NCBI RefSeq assembly: GCF_014205335.1
Contig: NZ_JACHNH010000001.1
Span: 3,404,501 to 3,468,500, forward strand
DNA: 64,000 nt
From: Amorphoplanes digitatis
GTDB taxonomy: Bacteria > Actinomycetota > Actinomycetes > Mycobacteriales > Micromonosporaceae
Direction: 5' to 3'
The translations under genes and the position numbers were made by a program. The first letter of the stretch is position 1. Every line of letters begins with the position of its first letter. The notes below the pieces were generated by a model. It saw only the letters and a program-made list of their open reading frames with translations. It was not told the origin of the DNA and did no database searches. Positions 1 to 7,916 of the stretch are shown here, one piece after another.

Positions 1-185
1 TCGTACAGGGCGCCGGCGTCCTCACCCAGGGTCAGGGTCTGCTCGGCCAGCCGGACGACGTCGGCGAACCGCGACCGGGCCAGCCACACCCGGCCGACCA
101 GGTCACCCACCACGCTCGCGATCTCCGCCTCGTGGCCGGCCACCGCCAGGCGATGCACCTCCACCAGCCGCGCCGTCGACGTCAT
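1..185 (-). CDS. TPR protein, third tandem copy (3' part cut off by window edge)
   Basis: Only about the first 61 codons are inside the window. The N-terminus (MTSTARLVEVHRLAV) is nearly identical to those of the two genes upstream of it on the minus strand, so this is a third tandem paralogue. Its ATG at 185 overlaps the TGA of the preceding gene in an ATGA tetranucleotide, which indicates translational coupling in one operon. The visible part precedes the TPR repeats. Function unknown; the family is expected to be a protein-protein interaction scaffold. Confidence 0.8.
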   Translation of the reverse strand, partial: MTSTARLVEVHRLAVAGHEAEIASVVGDLVGRVWLARSRFADVVRLAEQTLTLGEDAGALY

Positions 186-1120
186 GATCCGGCCTGTTCC
201 CGGCGGAGGAGCTCCAGCATTGCGGTGTCGGCCTCGAGGTCGGGGTGGCCGACCTGCCGGTCCAGCTCGACGACCAGCTCCAGCTCGGCGACGGCCCGGT
301 CGAGGTCGCCCAGCTGACGGTGGGTCAACGCGAGGTTGAACCGCGTGACGGCCTCACTGGCCCGATCGCCGATCTCACACAGGATCGGTAGGGCCTGCCG
401 GTAGTAGTCCAGCGCCTGCTGCTGGTCGCCCGCGCTGTCGTACACGCTGCCGATGTTGTTCAGCGTGGTGGCTTCGCCGACCCGGTTACCGACCTCCCGC
501 AGGATCGGCAGGGCCTGTCCGTAGTAGTCCAGCGCCCGCTGCCGGTCGCCCAGCCCGTGCTGCACGAGGCCGATGTTGTTCAGCGTGGCGGCCTCGCCGG
601 CCCGGTCGCCGACCTCCCGGCGGATCGGCAGGGCCTGTCCGTAGTAGTCCAGCGCCTGCTGCCGGTCTCCCAACCCGTTGTACGCCTGGCCGATGTTGTT
701 CAGCGTGGTGGCCTCGCCGGCCCGGTCACCGACCTCCCGCACGATCAGCAGCGCCTGTCCGTAGTAGTCGAGCGCCCGCTGCCGGTCGCCCAACCCGGCG
801 TGGACGTTGCCGATGTTGCTCAACGTCGCGGATTCACTCCCGCGGTTGCGGCTCGCCCGGTACAGGCCCAGTGCGCGGTCGTAGGCGGCCAGCGCGTCCA
901 CCGGGGAACCGGTGGCGCGTCTGCCCCACCCCAGGTGGTACAGGGCGTCGGCGTCCTCGCCCAAGGTCAGGGTCTGCTCGGCCAGCCGGATCACATCGGC
1001 GAACCGCGACCGGACCAGCCACACCCGGCCGACCCGGTCACCCACGTCACGCGCGACCGCGGCGTCGCGGCCGGCGACCGCCAGGCGGTGCACCTCCACC
1101 AACCGCGCCGTCGACGTCAC
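182..1120 (-). CDS. Tetratricopeptide repeat protein (312 aa), second tandem copy
   Basis: After an approximately 85-residue helical N-terminus come 40-residue repeats of the TPR_12 kind, each carrying a LNNIG...GLGDRQ.ALDYY.QALPI consensus (roughly residues 90-290). There is no signal peptide, membrane segment or catalytic domain, so it is probably a cytosolic scaffold. The start is GTG at 1120, overlapping the stop of the upstream paralogue (GTGA). Its own TGA overlaps the start of the next copy. The high identity between repeats and between neighbouring genes makes unequal recombination likely, so copy number may vary between strains. Partner and biological role cannot be told from sequence. 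Confidence 0.85.
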   Translation of the reverse strand: MTSTARLVEVHRLAVAGRDAAVARDVGDRVGRVWLVRSRFADVIRLAEQTLTLGEDADALYHLGWGRRATGSPVDALAAYDRALGLYRASRNRGSESATLSNIGNVHAGLGDRQRALDYYGQALLIVREVGDRAGEATTLNNIGQAYNGLGDRQQALDYYGQALPIRREVGDRAGEAATLNNIGLVQHGLGDRQRALDYYGQALPILREVGNRVGEATTLNNIGSVYDSAGDQQQALDYYRQALPILCEIGDRASEAVTRFNLALTHRQLGDLDRAVAELELVVELDRQVGHPDLEADTAMLELLRREQAGS

Positions 1121-2055
1121 GATCCGGCCCGTTCCTGGCGTACGCGTTCCAGCATGGCGGTGTCGGCCTCCAGGTCGGGGTGGCTTACCTGCCGGTCCAG
1201 CTCCACCACCAGCTCCAGCTCGGCGACGGTCCGGTCGAGCTGGCCCAGCTGGTGGTAGATCACCGCGAGGTTGTACCGCGTGATCGCCTCGCCGGCCCGG
1301 TCACCGATCTCCCGCACGATCGGCAGCGCCTGCCAGTAATAGTTCAGCGCCTGCTGCTGGTCGCCCAGCCCGTCGTACACCAGGCCGATGTTGTTCAACG
1401 TGGCGGCCTCGCCGGCCCGGTCGCCGACCTCCCGGCGGATCGGCAGCGCCTGGCCGTAGTAGTCCAGCGCCTGCTGGTGGTCGCCCAGCCCGTTGTGCAC
1501 GCTGCCGATGTTGTTCAGCGTGGTGGCCTCGCCGGCCCGGTCACCGACCTCCCGCTGGATCGGCAGGACCTGCCGGAAGTAGTCCAGCGCCTGCTGCCGG
1601 TCGCCCAGCCCGTTGGACACGAGGCCGATGTTGTTCAACGTGACGGCCTCGCCGGCCCGGTCGCCGACCTCCCGGCGGATCGGCAGGGCCTGCTCGTAAT
1701 ACTCCAGGGCCAGCTGCCGGTCGCCCAATCCATCGTGTACGAGGCCGATGTTGTTCAAGGTGGCGGCCTCGTTCCAGCGGTTGCGGCTCGCCCGGTACAG
1801 GACCAGTGCGCGGTCGTAGGCGGCCAGCGCCTCCATCGGGAAACCGGTGACCTGCTTGGCCCACCCCAGGTGGTAGATGGCCGTGGCGTCCTCGCCCAGG
1901 GTCAGGGTCTGCTCGGCCAGCCGGATCACATCGGCGAACCGCGACCGTCCCAACCACACACGACAGACCCGGCGCCCCACATCACCCGCGATCCCGGCCT
2001 CGCGGCCGGCCACCGCCAGGCGATGCACCTCCACCAGCCGGGCCGCCGACGTCAT
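1117..2055 (-). CDS. Tetratricopeptide repeat protein (312 aa), first tandem copy
   Basis: Same length and layout as the next gene: N-terminal helical part beginning MTSAARLVEVHRLAV, then about five 40-residue TPR_12-type repeats. The two are clearly recent duplicates. ATG at 2055 lies 9 nt after the stop of a 17-codon ORF, so the whole set (short ORF plus at least three TPR genes) probably forms one translationally coupled operon. No effector or enzymatic domain is visible. NB-ARC or CHAT proteins often carry the same repeat type, but neither domain is present here. Confidence 0.85.
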   Translation of the reverse strand: MTSAARLVEVHRLAVAGREAGIAGDVGRRVCRVWLGRSRFADVIRLAEQTLTLGEDATAIYHLGWAKQVTGFPMEALAAYDRALVLYRASRNRWNEAATLNNIGLVHDGLGDRQLALEYYEQALPIRREVGDRAGEAVTLNNIGLVSNGLGDRQQALDYFRQVLPIQREVGDRAGEATTLNNIGSVHNGLGDHQQALDYYGQALPIRREVGDRAGEAATLNNIGLVYDGLGDQQQALNYYWQALPIVREIGDRAGEAITRYNLAVIYHQLGQLDRTVAELELVVELDRQVSHPDLEADTAMLERVRQERAGS

Positions 2056-2064
2056 CGCCGCGGC

Positions 2065-2118
2065 TCAGTGCCCGGTGCCGGCGGTAGCGGCCGGAATCCC
2101 GATCGAGGCAGTCGCCAT
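2065..2118 (-). CDS. Possible 17-aa leader or small peptide before the TPR operon
   Basis: ATG at 2118 is preceded by a good Shine-Dalgarno (GGAGGG, 7 nt upstream). It opens a 17-codon frame, MATASIGIPAATAGTGH, ending in TGA 9 nt before the TPR start. The ribosome site is better than that of the TPR gene itself, so the peptide may serve to load ribosomes for coupled translation. It could instead be a product in its own right, for example a small signalling or modified peptide; no modification enzyme is visible beside it. The call rests only on SD quality and position. Confidence 0.4.
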   Translation of the reverse strand: MATASIGIPAATAGTGH

Positions 2119-2292
2119 GTCTCATCCCTCCAATGAGAGCCACGACTGTATCCCGCGCAACGCGATCCCCACTCCCGGCTGTCCCGCCCGGCAAGAGTGA
2201 ACGAACGACAATCCGACCGGTCCCTCCGGGCCGGTCCGCCCCGAGGGCTGGTCGACTATGGTCACGAGCCTGGAACGGCCGAGGGGGTAGGC

Positions 2293-3702
2293 GTGTCCGC
2301 ACCAGCCTGGGCGCTCGTGCTCGAAGCATCCCGAAATCTGGCTTCGCGCCGGGGCGAGTTCTCCCGCGACGAGTTGATGTCCGAGATTCGGCGACTGGAT
2401 CCGAGCCGCCGACCCGACTCCGTCGGTCCCGTCATTCAGGGAATGACCCGAAACGCCCCTGGCGGCGTATCCAGTGTCTGTGGCATGAAGACCAAGACCG
2501 CGACGCCGGCTCCCGCACGTCAGCTCTACTGCTCGCCGTTGTTCGATCGCCGCCGAAGGTACGCCGAGCAGCGGGGGCTCAGCTGGTACGTCCTCAGCGC
2601 CGAGCATGGTCTCGTAGCGCCCGACACGTTGCTCGAGCCATACGATGTGGATCTTTCTGAACAGACGAATCAGTACCGCGGCGCATGGGCGCAGTGGGTG
2701 GTCGCCAAACTGCGCCAGATCGACGGTGATCTTGCCGGGCGTCGCGTCGAGATACACGCCGGCGATGCGTACGCCACCACCCTCGTGCCGCTGCTGTCCG
2801 CTGCCGGGGCGGACGTGCGGCGGCCGCTGGCCCGGTTGTCGATGGGACGCCAACTCGCCTGGTACGACGACGTCAACAAGCCCGACGCGGCGGCGCCGTT
2901 CGCTGAACTCACCATCCTCGACGGTCCGCACTCCCTGCCGCCGTTCTCGCATCGCTGGCCGGACGGCCCGGAGGAATTCGACGGCGGGGCGGCGCTGGTC
3001 GTGCAGAACGGTGTCAGCCGGCACCACATCAGGATCGGTACCGGCGTACGCGCGGCGTACGGCCGCGACCGGCGGCGGATGGTGGTGTGGGTCGACGGCC
3101 GGCCCGTGGCGGGAGGATTCGGCACCGACGACCATGCGCACACCCGCCGCTTGGCGAGCACGGTGAAGGACGCCGACGGCCGGCCGCTCGGGCCGGCTGA
3201 TCCGCTTCCGGTGCACTACCTGGGCTTCCCCCTGGTGCGGCTCGCCGACGTGGTCACCGGACCGGGCCCGCGCGACGCGATGGCGGTCCACCTGCCCGAG
3301 GCGGATACGGCGGCGTGGGCCGCGTACGCCGTCGCCCGGCTGCGGACCTCGCAGTCCGATGTGCCGGCCACCGCCCGCCGCCGGACGCCGGGGCCGACGT
3401 CAAGGGGCCGACGGCGGTGGTGGGGCAACTCCTGGCGTACGGGCGCCGGCACGCCGAAGAACAGGCGGGAAAGCCCGTCCGGTACACGCCCCACGCGGCT
3501 GCCAACGCGCTGGTGCTCGGAGACCCGTTCGCCTTCCTTCTCGCGGTCATCTTCGACCAGGGAATCCCCGCCGAGCGGGCCTGGCGGGCACCGTACGATC
3601 TGCGGCAACGGCTGGGACATCTCGACCCGGCGACGATCGCCGCCGACCCGGGCGCGGTCGCCGATGCGGTGGCGCGGGCTCCGGCGCTGCACCGGTACGT
3701 GA
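2293..3702 (+). CDS. DUF7669/DUF6884-type protein with out-of-frame C-terminus
   Basis: GTG at 2293 follows GAGGGGG by a short spacer and is preferred over the upstream ATG at 2197. Residues about 1-60 look like a DUF7669-type helical domain (pattern ...GEFSRDEL...QGMTRNAPGG). Residues about 75-200 resemble DUF6884 (RQLYCSP, WYVLSAEHGL, GRQLAWY), a YaaA-like fold of unknown function. A further approximately 170-residue domain follows. From about position 3400 the codon pattern collapses in this frame and moves to another frame that encodes an endonuclease III-like domain, so the last 100 codons are probably not natural sequence. Either two genes were joined, or a fused DUF6884-glycosylase gene carries a frameshift near the GGGG run at 3395-3398. 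Confidence 0.6.
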   Translation: MSAPAWALVLEASRNLASRRGEFSRDELMSEIRRLDPSRRPDSVGPVIQGMTRNAPGGVSSVCGMKTKTATPAPARQLYCSPLFDRRRRYAEQRGLSWYVLSAEHGLVAPDTLLEPYDVDLSEQTNQYRGAWAQWVVAKLRQIDGDLAGRRVEIHAGDAYATTLVPLLSAAGADVRRPLARLSMGRQLAWYDDVNKPDAAAPFAELTILDGPHSLPPFSHRWPDGPEEFDGGAALVVQNGVSRHHIRIGTGVRAAYGRDRRRMVVWVDGRPVAGGFGTDDHAHTRRLASTVKDADGRPLGPADPLPVHYLGFPLVRLADVVTGPGPRDAMAVHLPEADTAAWAAYAVARLRTSQSDVPATARRRTPGPTSRGRRRWWGNSWRTGAGTPKNRRESPSGTRPTRLPTRWCSETRSPSFSRSSSTRESPPSGPGGHRTICGNGWDISTRRRSPPTRARSPMRWRGLRRCTGT

Positions 3703-3988
3703 ACACGGTCCCGAACTGGCTCGTCGCCGCGGGCCGCACGGTATGCGCCGAGTACCACGGACAGGCGGCCACCTCCTCCGCACCAGGCTCGCGCGGTATG
3801 ACGATCCGGGGCACATCCTCGACGTGGCGCGCTCCCTGCACCCGGATCGGCCGGGAGCTCTCGACTTCCCCGCGTGGTTGATCGGCCGTCGTTGGTGCGG
3901 ACCCGGCCTGCCCGAGTGCCCGTCGTGCCCCCTGAACGAGGTGTGTCCGCGTGATGTGCCGCGAGCCGCAACGGTCAACGGGGCCTGA
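3402..3988 (+). pseudogene. Endonuclease III-like HhH-GPD protein, broken
   Basis: Frame 3402-3775 encodes the N-terminal half of an HhH-GPD family protein (ALVLGDPFAFLLAVIFDQ... then VPNWLVAAGRTVCAEYHG). After about 3785 homology continues in a different frame with LRTRLARYDDPGHI and the C-terminal 4Fe-4S ligand pattern C-x6-C-x2-C-x5-C (CGPGLPECPSCPLNEVC) typical of endonuclease III relatives. From my knowledge of the family, about 60 residues between these halves, including the helix-hairpin-helix (FPGI.QKKA) and catalytic region, are missing. This looks like an internal deletion plus frame change, so the gene should be inactive. A second frame discontinuity lies at the upstream junction near 3400. 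Confidence 0.7.
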
Positions 3989-4020
3989 ACCGTCGGCGAC
4001 GGCGCACCGCCGAAGGAACC

Positions 4021-6753
4021 TCAGGACCAGCAGGGGTGGCCCTCGCGGGCGTCGCCCTGGGTGAGGGTCTCCTCGTCGGTGCCGTCCGACTTGATGATGG
4101 TGATCTTCGGCTTCTCCAGCACGCCGCGGGTGAACGCCAGCCACCCGGTGTTGCCCGGTGCCCAGGACGGGTCCATCTCCCGTTCGGGGTCGGAGGTCAG
4201 CTCCCGGGCGTTCTTGCCGTCGCTGCCGACCAGCCAGATGTCGGAGATGCCGGGGCCGGTGCCGTGGGTGTAGGCGATCGTCGTGCCGTCCGGTGACCAC
4301 GCCGGGTCGTACGCGGGGCCCTGGTCGCCCTTGGTGATCTGTTTGCCGGGCTCCTGGGGGTCCTTGACCGTCAGCAGGTAGATCTGTCGTTCGCCGTCGA
4401 TCTCGGCCCAGTAGGCGATCGTCTTGCCGTCGGGGGACCAGGCGGGGTCGTCCTTGACGATGTCCGACGAGGTGAGCTGGGTCGGGTCGGACTCGCCGAT
4501 CTTGAGGACGAAGATCTGCGCCTTGCCGTCGACCTTGCGCATGAACGCGAGCTTGGTGCCGTCGGCGGACCAGGTGGTGCGGCCGCCGGTGACGTCGTCG
4601 ATCACCTTCTTGGCGTTGCCGCCGTCGGCGTCCATCACCCAGATCTCGTTGTTGTCCGCGGACACCCGGCGGGTCAGGGCGATCTTCTTGCGGTCCCGGG
4701 ACCATTCGGGCAGCACGTCGGCGCCGTTGTCGGAGATCAGCGTGCGCTCCGGGCTGCCCGGGGTGAGCAGCTTGATGGCGGTCGTGCCCTTCGGCCAGTC
4801 GTCGCCGGTGTCGACGCGGATGAGCATGGTGTCCGTCGGGTACGGCGGCGGGGCGGCCGACGGTGAGGCCGGTGGCTGGGCGGCGGTGTCGTCCTTGCCG
4901 GCGTCGTCGCCGCGGTTGAGGGCGATCACGACCGCCGTGGTTCCGGCGATGACGGCGAGGGTCAGCGCGCCGGCCATGATCAGGAGGCGGGCGTTGCGCC
5001 TGGGCGGCTCGTCACCGGCCAGGCCCGGCGGCATCGGCGGGTAGGTGATGGGGGAGCCGGGTGCCACGGGCGGGGCCGCGCCGCCGGGCGGTACCGCACC
5101 GAACTGCTGCGTGGTGCCGGGCACGGCGGCCGCGCCGCGGGAGAAGGCGACCGGCGCCGCGGAGCCGTAGGCGGTGCCGGCCGGGTTGCCGGCGCCGGGC
5201 GCGGCGGACCGGCCTGGCACGACCGTGGTGGGCGGGCCGCCGGCACCGGGCATGACCTGCGTCGTGGCGGCACTCGCGCCGTTCGCGCCTGGCTCGTGCG
5301 GCACAGCGACCGGAGTGCCCGTGCCGGACGCGGGCTTGGCCTGGGTCGCGGTCGACCTCGAGGCCGGGGCCGCGCCGGTCTCGTGCGGCACGGCGACCGG
5401 AGTGCCCGCGCCGGACGCGGGCTTGGCTTGGGCCACGGTCGACCTCGCGGCCGGGGCCGCGCCGGCGGTGGTGGCGGCGGTGGCGGCGGTAGCGGCGGCG
5501 GGCACGGCCCGGGCACCGGCGCCACCCGCGGGGGCGACCGTTCCGGCGGCTGTCCCGGCGACCGCGTCGGCGGGCGTGCCGGGCGTGCCGGGCGTGGACG
5601 CCGGGCCCGAGTCCGCGGCTGTGCCTGTGGCTGCGGCGGTGCGGGGCTTGGTGGGCGGCGCGACCGCCCCGGCGAACGGCGACACCCCGCCGGTGATCAG
5701 CGCCGTCGACACCGCCGCGCCCAGCGCGATGCTGTGCTCCGGATGCGGGTCCGCCACGATCGGCCGGTCGAACGCCGTCGACAGGAGCTGGCTGACCAGC
5801 GGAATCCGCGACGAGCCGCCGGCAAGCAGCACCGCGTCGAGCTCGCCCGGCGCCACCCCGGCCTGGCGCAGCGCCCGGTGCATCGCCGTCACCGTGTCCT
5901 CGAGCGCGGGGGCGATCATCGACTCCAGTTCGGAGCGGTTCAGCCGGACCCGGGTATGCAGCCCGGGCAGCGCCACCGGGATCATCACCTCGGTGTCGAA
6001 GGACAGGGCCTCCTTGGCCTCGACGCAGTCGCGGCGCAGCCGGGCCAGGGCGGTGATCACGTCCGGCTCGTCGGGGTTCAGGCCCTCGATCATGCCGCCG
6101 AGCACGCCGATGACGTGTCCGAAGACCGCCTCGTCGAAGTCGGCGCCGCCGAGCTGCTCGATGCCCTCCGGCTCGCCGAGCAGCTGGAAGCCCTCGCCGT
6201 CGCGGCGCAGCACGGCCGCGTCGAACGTGCCGCCGCCCAGGTCGTAGACCGCGACGGTCTCGCCCGGCGCGATCCGGCGGGCGGTCGCGTGTTGCAGCGC
6301 GGCGGCCTCGGGCTCGGTGCGCAGCAGCACCGGCCCGGTGTCGGCCAGCCGCAGCGCCTGGTCGAGCTGCTCGCGCTTGTAGGGTCCCCAGTTCGCCGGG
6401 TGCGTCACGGTCAGCACCGCCGGCGGCCCGCCCTGCAGCTGGGCGACGGTGTCGAGGACGTGGCGCAGCAGCTTGGCGGTCAGCGCGTGCGCCGAGAACG
6501 GCACCCCGCCGACCAGGATCGGCACCGGGTCGCCGATGCGGCGCTTGAACTCGCGGGCCAGCCGGCCGGGCTCGGTGTGACCGCGGCGCTCGGCCGCCTC
6601 GCCGATGAGCAGGCCGCCGTCGGGGCGCACGAAGACCAGTGACGGGATCTCGGCCCGGCGCCCGCCCAGCCGGACCACCTCGACGCGCCCGTCGACGCGG
6701 ACCGCTGCCGCCGTCTGGGTCGTGCCGAGGTCGACACCCAAGCCGTACTGCAT
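4021..6753 (-). CDS. Hsp70 ATPase domain / TM / TolB-like beta-propeller protein
   Basis: ATG at 6753 is preferred to the in-frame GTG at 6759 because GGAG lies 8 nt upstream of it. Residues about 1-345 are a complete Hsp70/actin-fold ATPase with phosphate-1 (GVDLGTTQT), phosphate-2 (YDLGGGTFDAAV) and adenosine (LLAGGSSRIPLV) motifs, but there is no DnaK substrate-binding domain. A 240-residue Ala/Pro/Thr-rich linker follows, containing an 87-bp tandem duplication. Then comes one membrane helix (MAGALTLAVIAGTTAVVIAL) and an approximately 270-residue C-terminal propeller of TolB/WD40-like blades (repeated W(S/A).DG..IA(Y/F)). The likely topology is ATPase in the cytoplasm and propeller outside. 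Such fusions are actinobacterial; substrate unknown. It begins a minus-strand set next to the CIS cluster. Confidence 0.85.
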   Translation of the reverse strand: MQYGLGVDLGTTQTAAAVRVDGRVEVVRLGGRRAEIPSLVFVRPDGGLLIGEAAERRGHTEPGRLAREFKRRIGDPVPILVGGVPFSAHALTAKLLRHVLDTVAQLQGGPPAVLTVTHPANWGPYKREQLDQALRLADTGPVLLRTEPEAAALQHATARRIAPGETVAVYDLGGGTFDAAVLRRDGEGFQLLGEPEGIEQLGGADFDEAVFGHVIGVLGGMIEGLNPDEPDVITALARLRRDCVEAKEALSFDTEVMIPVALPGLHTRVRLNRSELESMIAPALEDTVTAMHRALRQAGVAPGELDAVLLAGGSSRIPLVSQLLSTAFDRPIVADPHPEHSIALGAAVSTALITGGVSPFAGAVAPPTKPRTAAATGTAADSGPASTPGTPGTPADAVAGTAAGTVAPAGGAGARAVPAAATAATAATTAGAAPAARSTVAQAKPASGAGTPVAVPHETGAAPASRSTATQAKPASGTGTPVAVPHEPGANGASAATTQVMPGAGGPPTTVVPGRSAAPGAGNPAGTAYGSAAPVAFSRGAAAVPGTTQQFGAVPPGGAAPPVAPGSPITYPPMPPGLAGDEPPRRNARLLIMAGALTLAVIAGTTAVVIALNRGDDAGKDDTAAQPPASPSAAPPPYPTDTMLIRVDTGDDWPKGTTAIKLLTPGSPERTLISDNGADVLPEWSRDRKKIALTRRVSADNNEIWVMDADGGNAKKVIDDVTGGRTTWSADGTKLAFMRKVDGKAQIFVLKIGESDPTQLTSSDIVKDDPAWSPDGKTIAYWAEIDGERQIYLLTVKDPQEPGKQITKGDQGPAYDPAWSPDGTTIAYTHGTGPGISDIWLVGSDGKNARELTSDPEREMDPSWAPGNTGWLAFTRGVLEKPKITIIKSDGTDEETLTQGDAREGHPCWS
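5294..5467. repeat. 87-bp tandem direct repeat (two units) in the Hsp70-propeller linker
   Basis: Units 5294-5380 and 5381-5467 are nearly identical and encode two 29-residue copies in the Ala/Pro/Thr-rich linker (shared pieces AKPASG.GTPVAVPHE and S(R/T)..AQAKP). The repeat length is a multiple of three, so expansion or contraction keeps the frame and would change only the spacing between the ATPase domain and the membrane helix. Confidence 0.85.
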
Positions 6754-6826
6754 CACCACAGCTCCAGACCTTACGGGCAGCGCGCCACCGGCGGCACCGC
6801 CGGACGGGCTGTGTCGGGGATGGTGT

Positions 6827-7897
6827 TCATGGTGTGACCGTGCACTTGGGCGCCACCGTCCGCCACTGCGTGCAGAAGTCCTGTGCCGCGCCGGGGGAGG
6901 CGAAGCCGTCGTGCAGCAGCACCCAGAAGCCGGCGCCGTCGTCGGCCAGCTCGTCCGAGGCGAGGCTGTCGACCAGCCGGACCTGCATGCCGGCGGCGGC
7001 GAGCTTGGCCCGCTGCGCCTCGGCGGCCGCCTGACCGCCGTCCGCGCCGCGGTGCGGGAAGACGTCGACCAGGACGAACGGCCGTCCGACGGGTGCGGCC
7101 GGCACGGGCGCGGACGCGGCGACGCTGGGCGGCGCGGCGGCGCGGTTGCGGCCGGGCAGCGGCATGCGTACGCCGGAGATCGCGACCGCGGCGGTGGCGC
7201 CGAGGGCGAGCAGCACGGCGATGGTGCCGGCGGCCCAGTTCGGCAGCCGTGGCCGGCGTGTGCCGGTGCCCACGGCGGTCAGCAGCGGTCGCCGGTCCTC
7301 CGCGGCGCCGTCGTACACCGAGACGATCACGGCGTACGGCCTCGGCGCGCCCACCAGGGGACGGGCCGGCCGGGCGTGCAGGACGACCGAGAGCGACGCG
7401 CCCGCCTCCAGCCGGGCGGCCTCGGGCCGGGCCTCGGCGCTGCCGCCCGGCGGGTCCAGCTTGGCGCTGATCCGCAGGTCGGCGGGGTAGCCGCCGTCGT
7501 TGCCCAGGCGCAGGTCGAAGGTCTGCGCGGCGCCGGGCCGCGGCGTCAGGTCCCCGGTCACCGGCACCGGAAGGGCGACCGTGAGCAGCCCGGTGGCGAA
7601 GCCCGCGGTGGCGCCGCTGGTGGTGTCCTCGGCGTGCACGGTGAACGGCACCAGCGACGCGCTCGGCGGCTGGTCGGCGGGGGCACGCAGCACCACCTCG
7701 ACCGTCGTCGTCGCGCCGGGCCCCAGCGTGGCCGTCGGCGGATCGACCGAGGCCCAGCCGGAGGCGCGCCCGCGGGCGACGGTGATCCGGACGTCGCGCG
7801 CGGCGAGGCTCGGGTTGCGCAGCGCGACCGGCACCCGGACCGCGACGCCCGGCGGCAGGGTCACGGGCGTCGTCGGCAGGGTCAGTTCCACGCCCAC
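6827..7897 (-). CDS. Ig-like (COG1470-type) membrane protein with C-terminal SPOR-like domain
   Basis: About 356 aa. Residues 1-215 form two beta-sandwich domains of the COG1470/CARDB kind (LPPGVAVRVPVALRNPS, PGAAQTFDLRLGNDG). A single membrane helix follows (AAGTIAVLLALGATAAVAI), then a Pro/Ala spacer and a final approximately 85 residues beginning FVLVDVFPHRGADG that resemble a SPOR-type fold. There is no N-terminal signal peptide, so the Ig domains probably face the cytoplasm. Start chosen at GTG 7897 (VGVELTLP); there is no clear SD. A second protein of similar design is at 31.0-32.4 kb. It lies 19 bp downstream of the peptidoglycan hydrolase gene and is probably co-transcribed with it. 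Confidence 0.7.
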   Translation of the reverse strand: MGVELTLPTTPVTLPPGVAVRVPVALRNPSLAARDVRITVARGRASGWASVDPPTATLGPGATTTVEVVLRAPADQPPSASLVPFTVHAEDTTSGATAGFATGLLTVALPVPVTGDLTPRPGAAQTFDLRLGNDGGYPADLRISAKLDPPGGSAEARPEAARLEAGASLSVVLHARPARPLVGAPRPYAVIVSVYDGAAEDRRPLLTAVGTGTRRPRLPNWAAGTIAVLLALGATAAVAISGVRMPLPGRNRAAAPPSVAASAPVPAAPVGRPFVLVDVFPHRGADGGQAAAEAQRAKLAAAGMQVRLVDSLASDELADDGAGFWVLLHDGFASPGAAQDFCTQWRTVAPKCTVTP

Positions 7898-7916
7898 GAT
7901 GGTTTCACCAGCGCGG

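Noticed and set aside
557..2136. Plus-strand ORFs through the TPR array (233 and 421 aa)
   Set aside because: They mirror the minus-strand 40-residue repeats, have no SD and no domain, and arise from repeat periodicity in GC-rich DNA.
3254..4705. 483-aa minus-strand ORF
   Set aside because: Out-of-frame shadow of the propeller end and of the plus-strand endonuclease-like region; no domain match.
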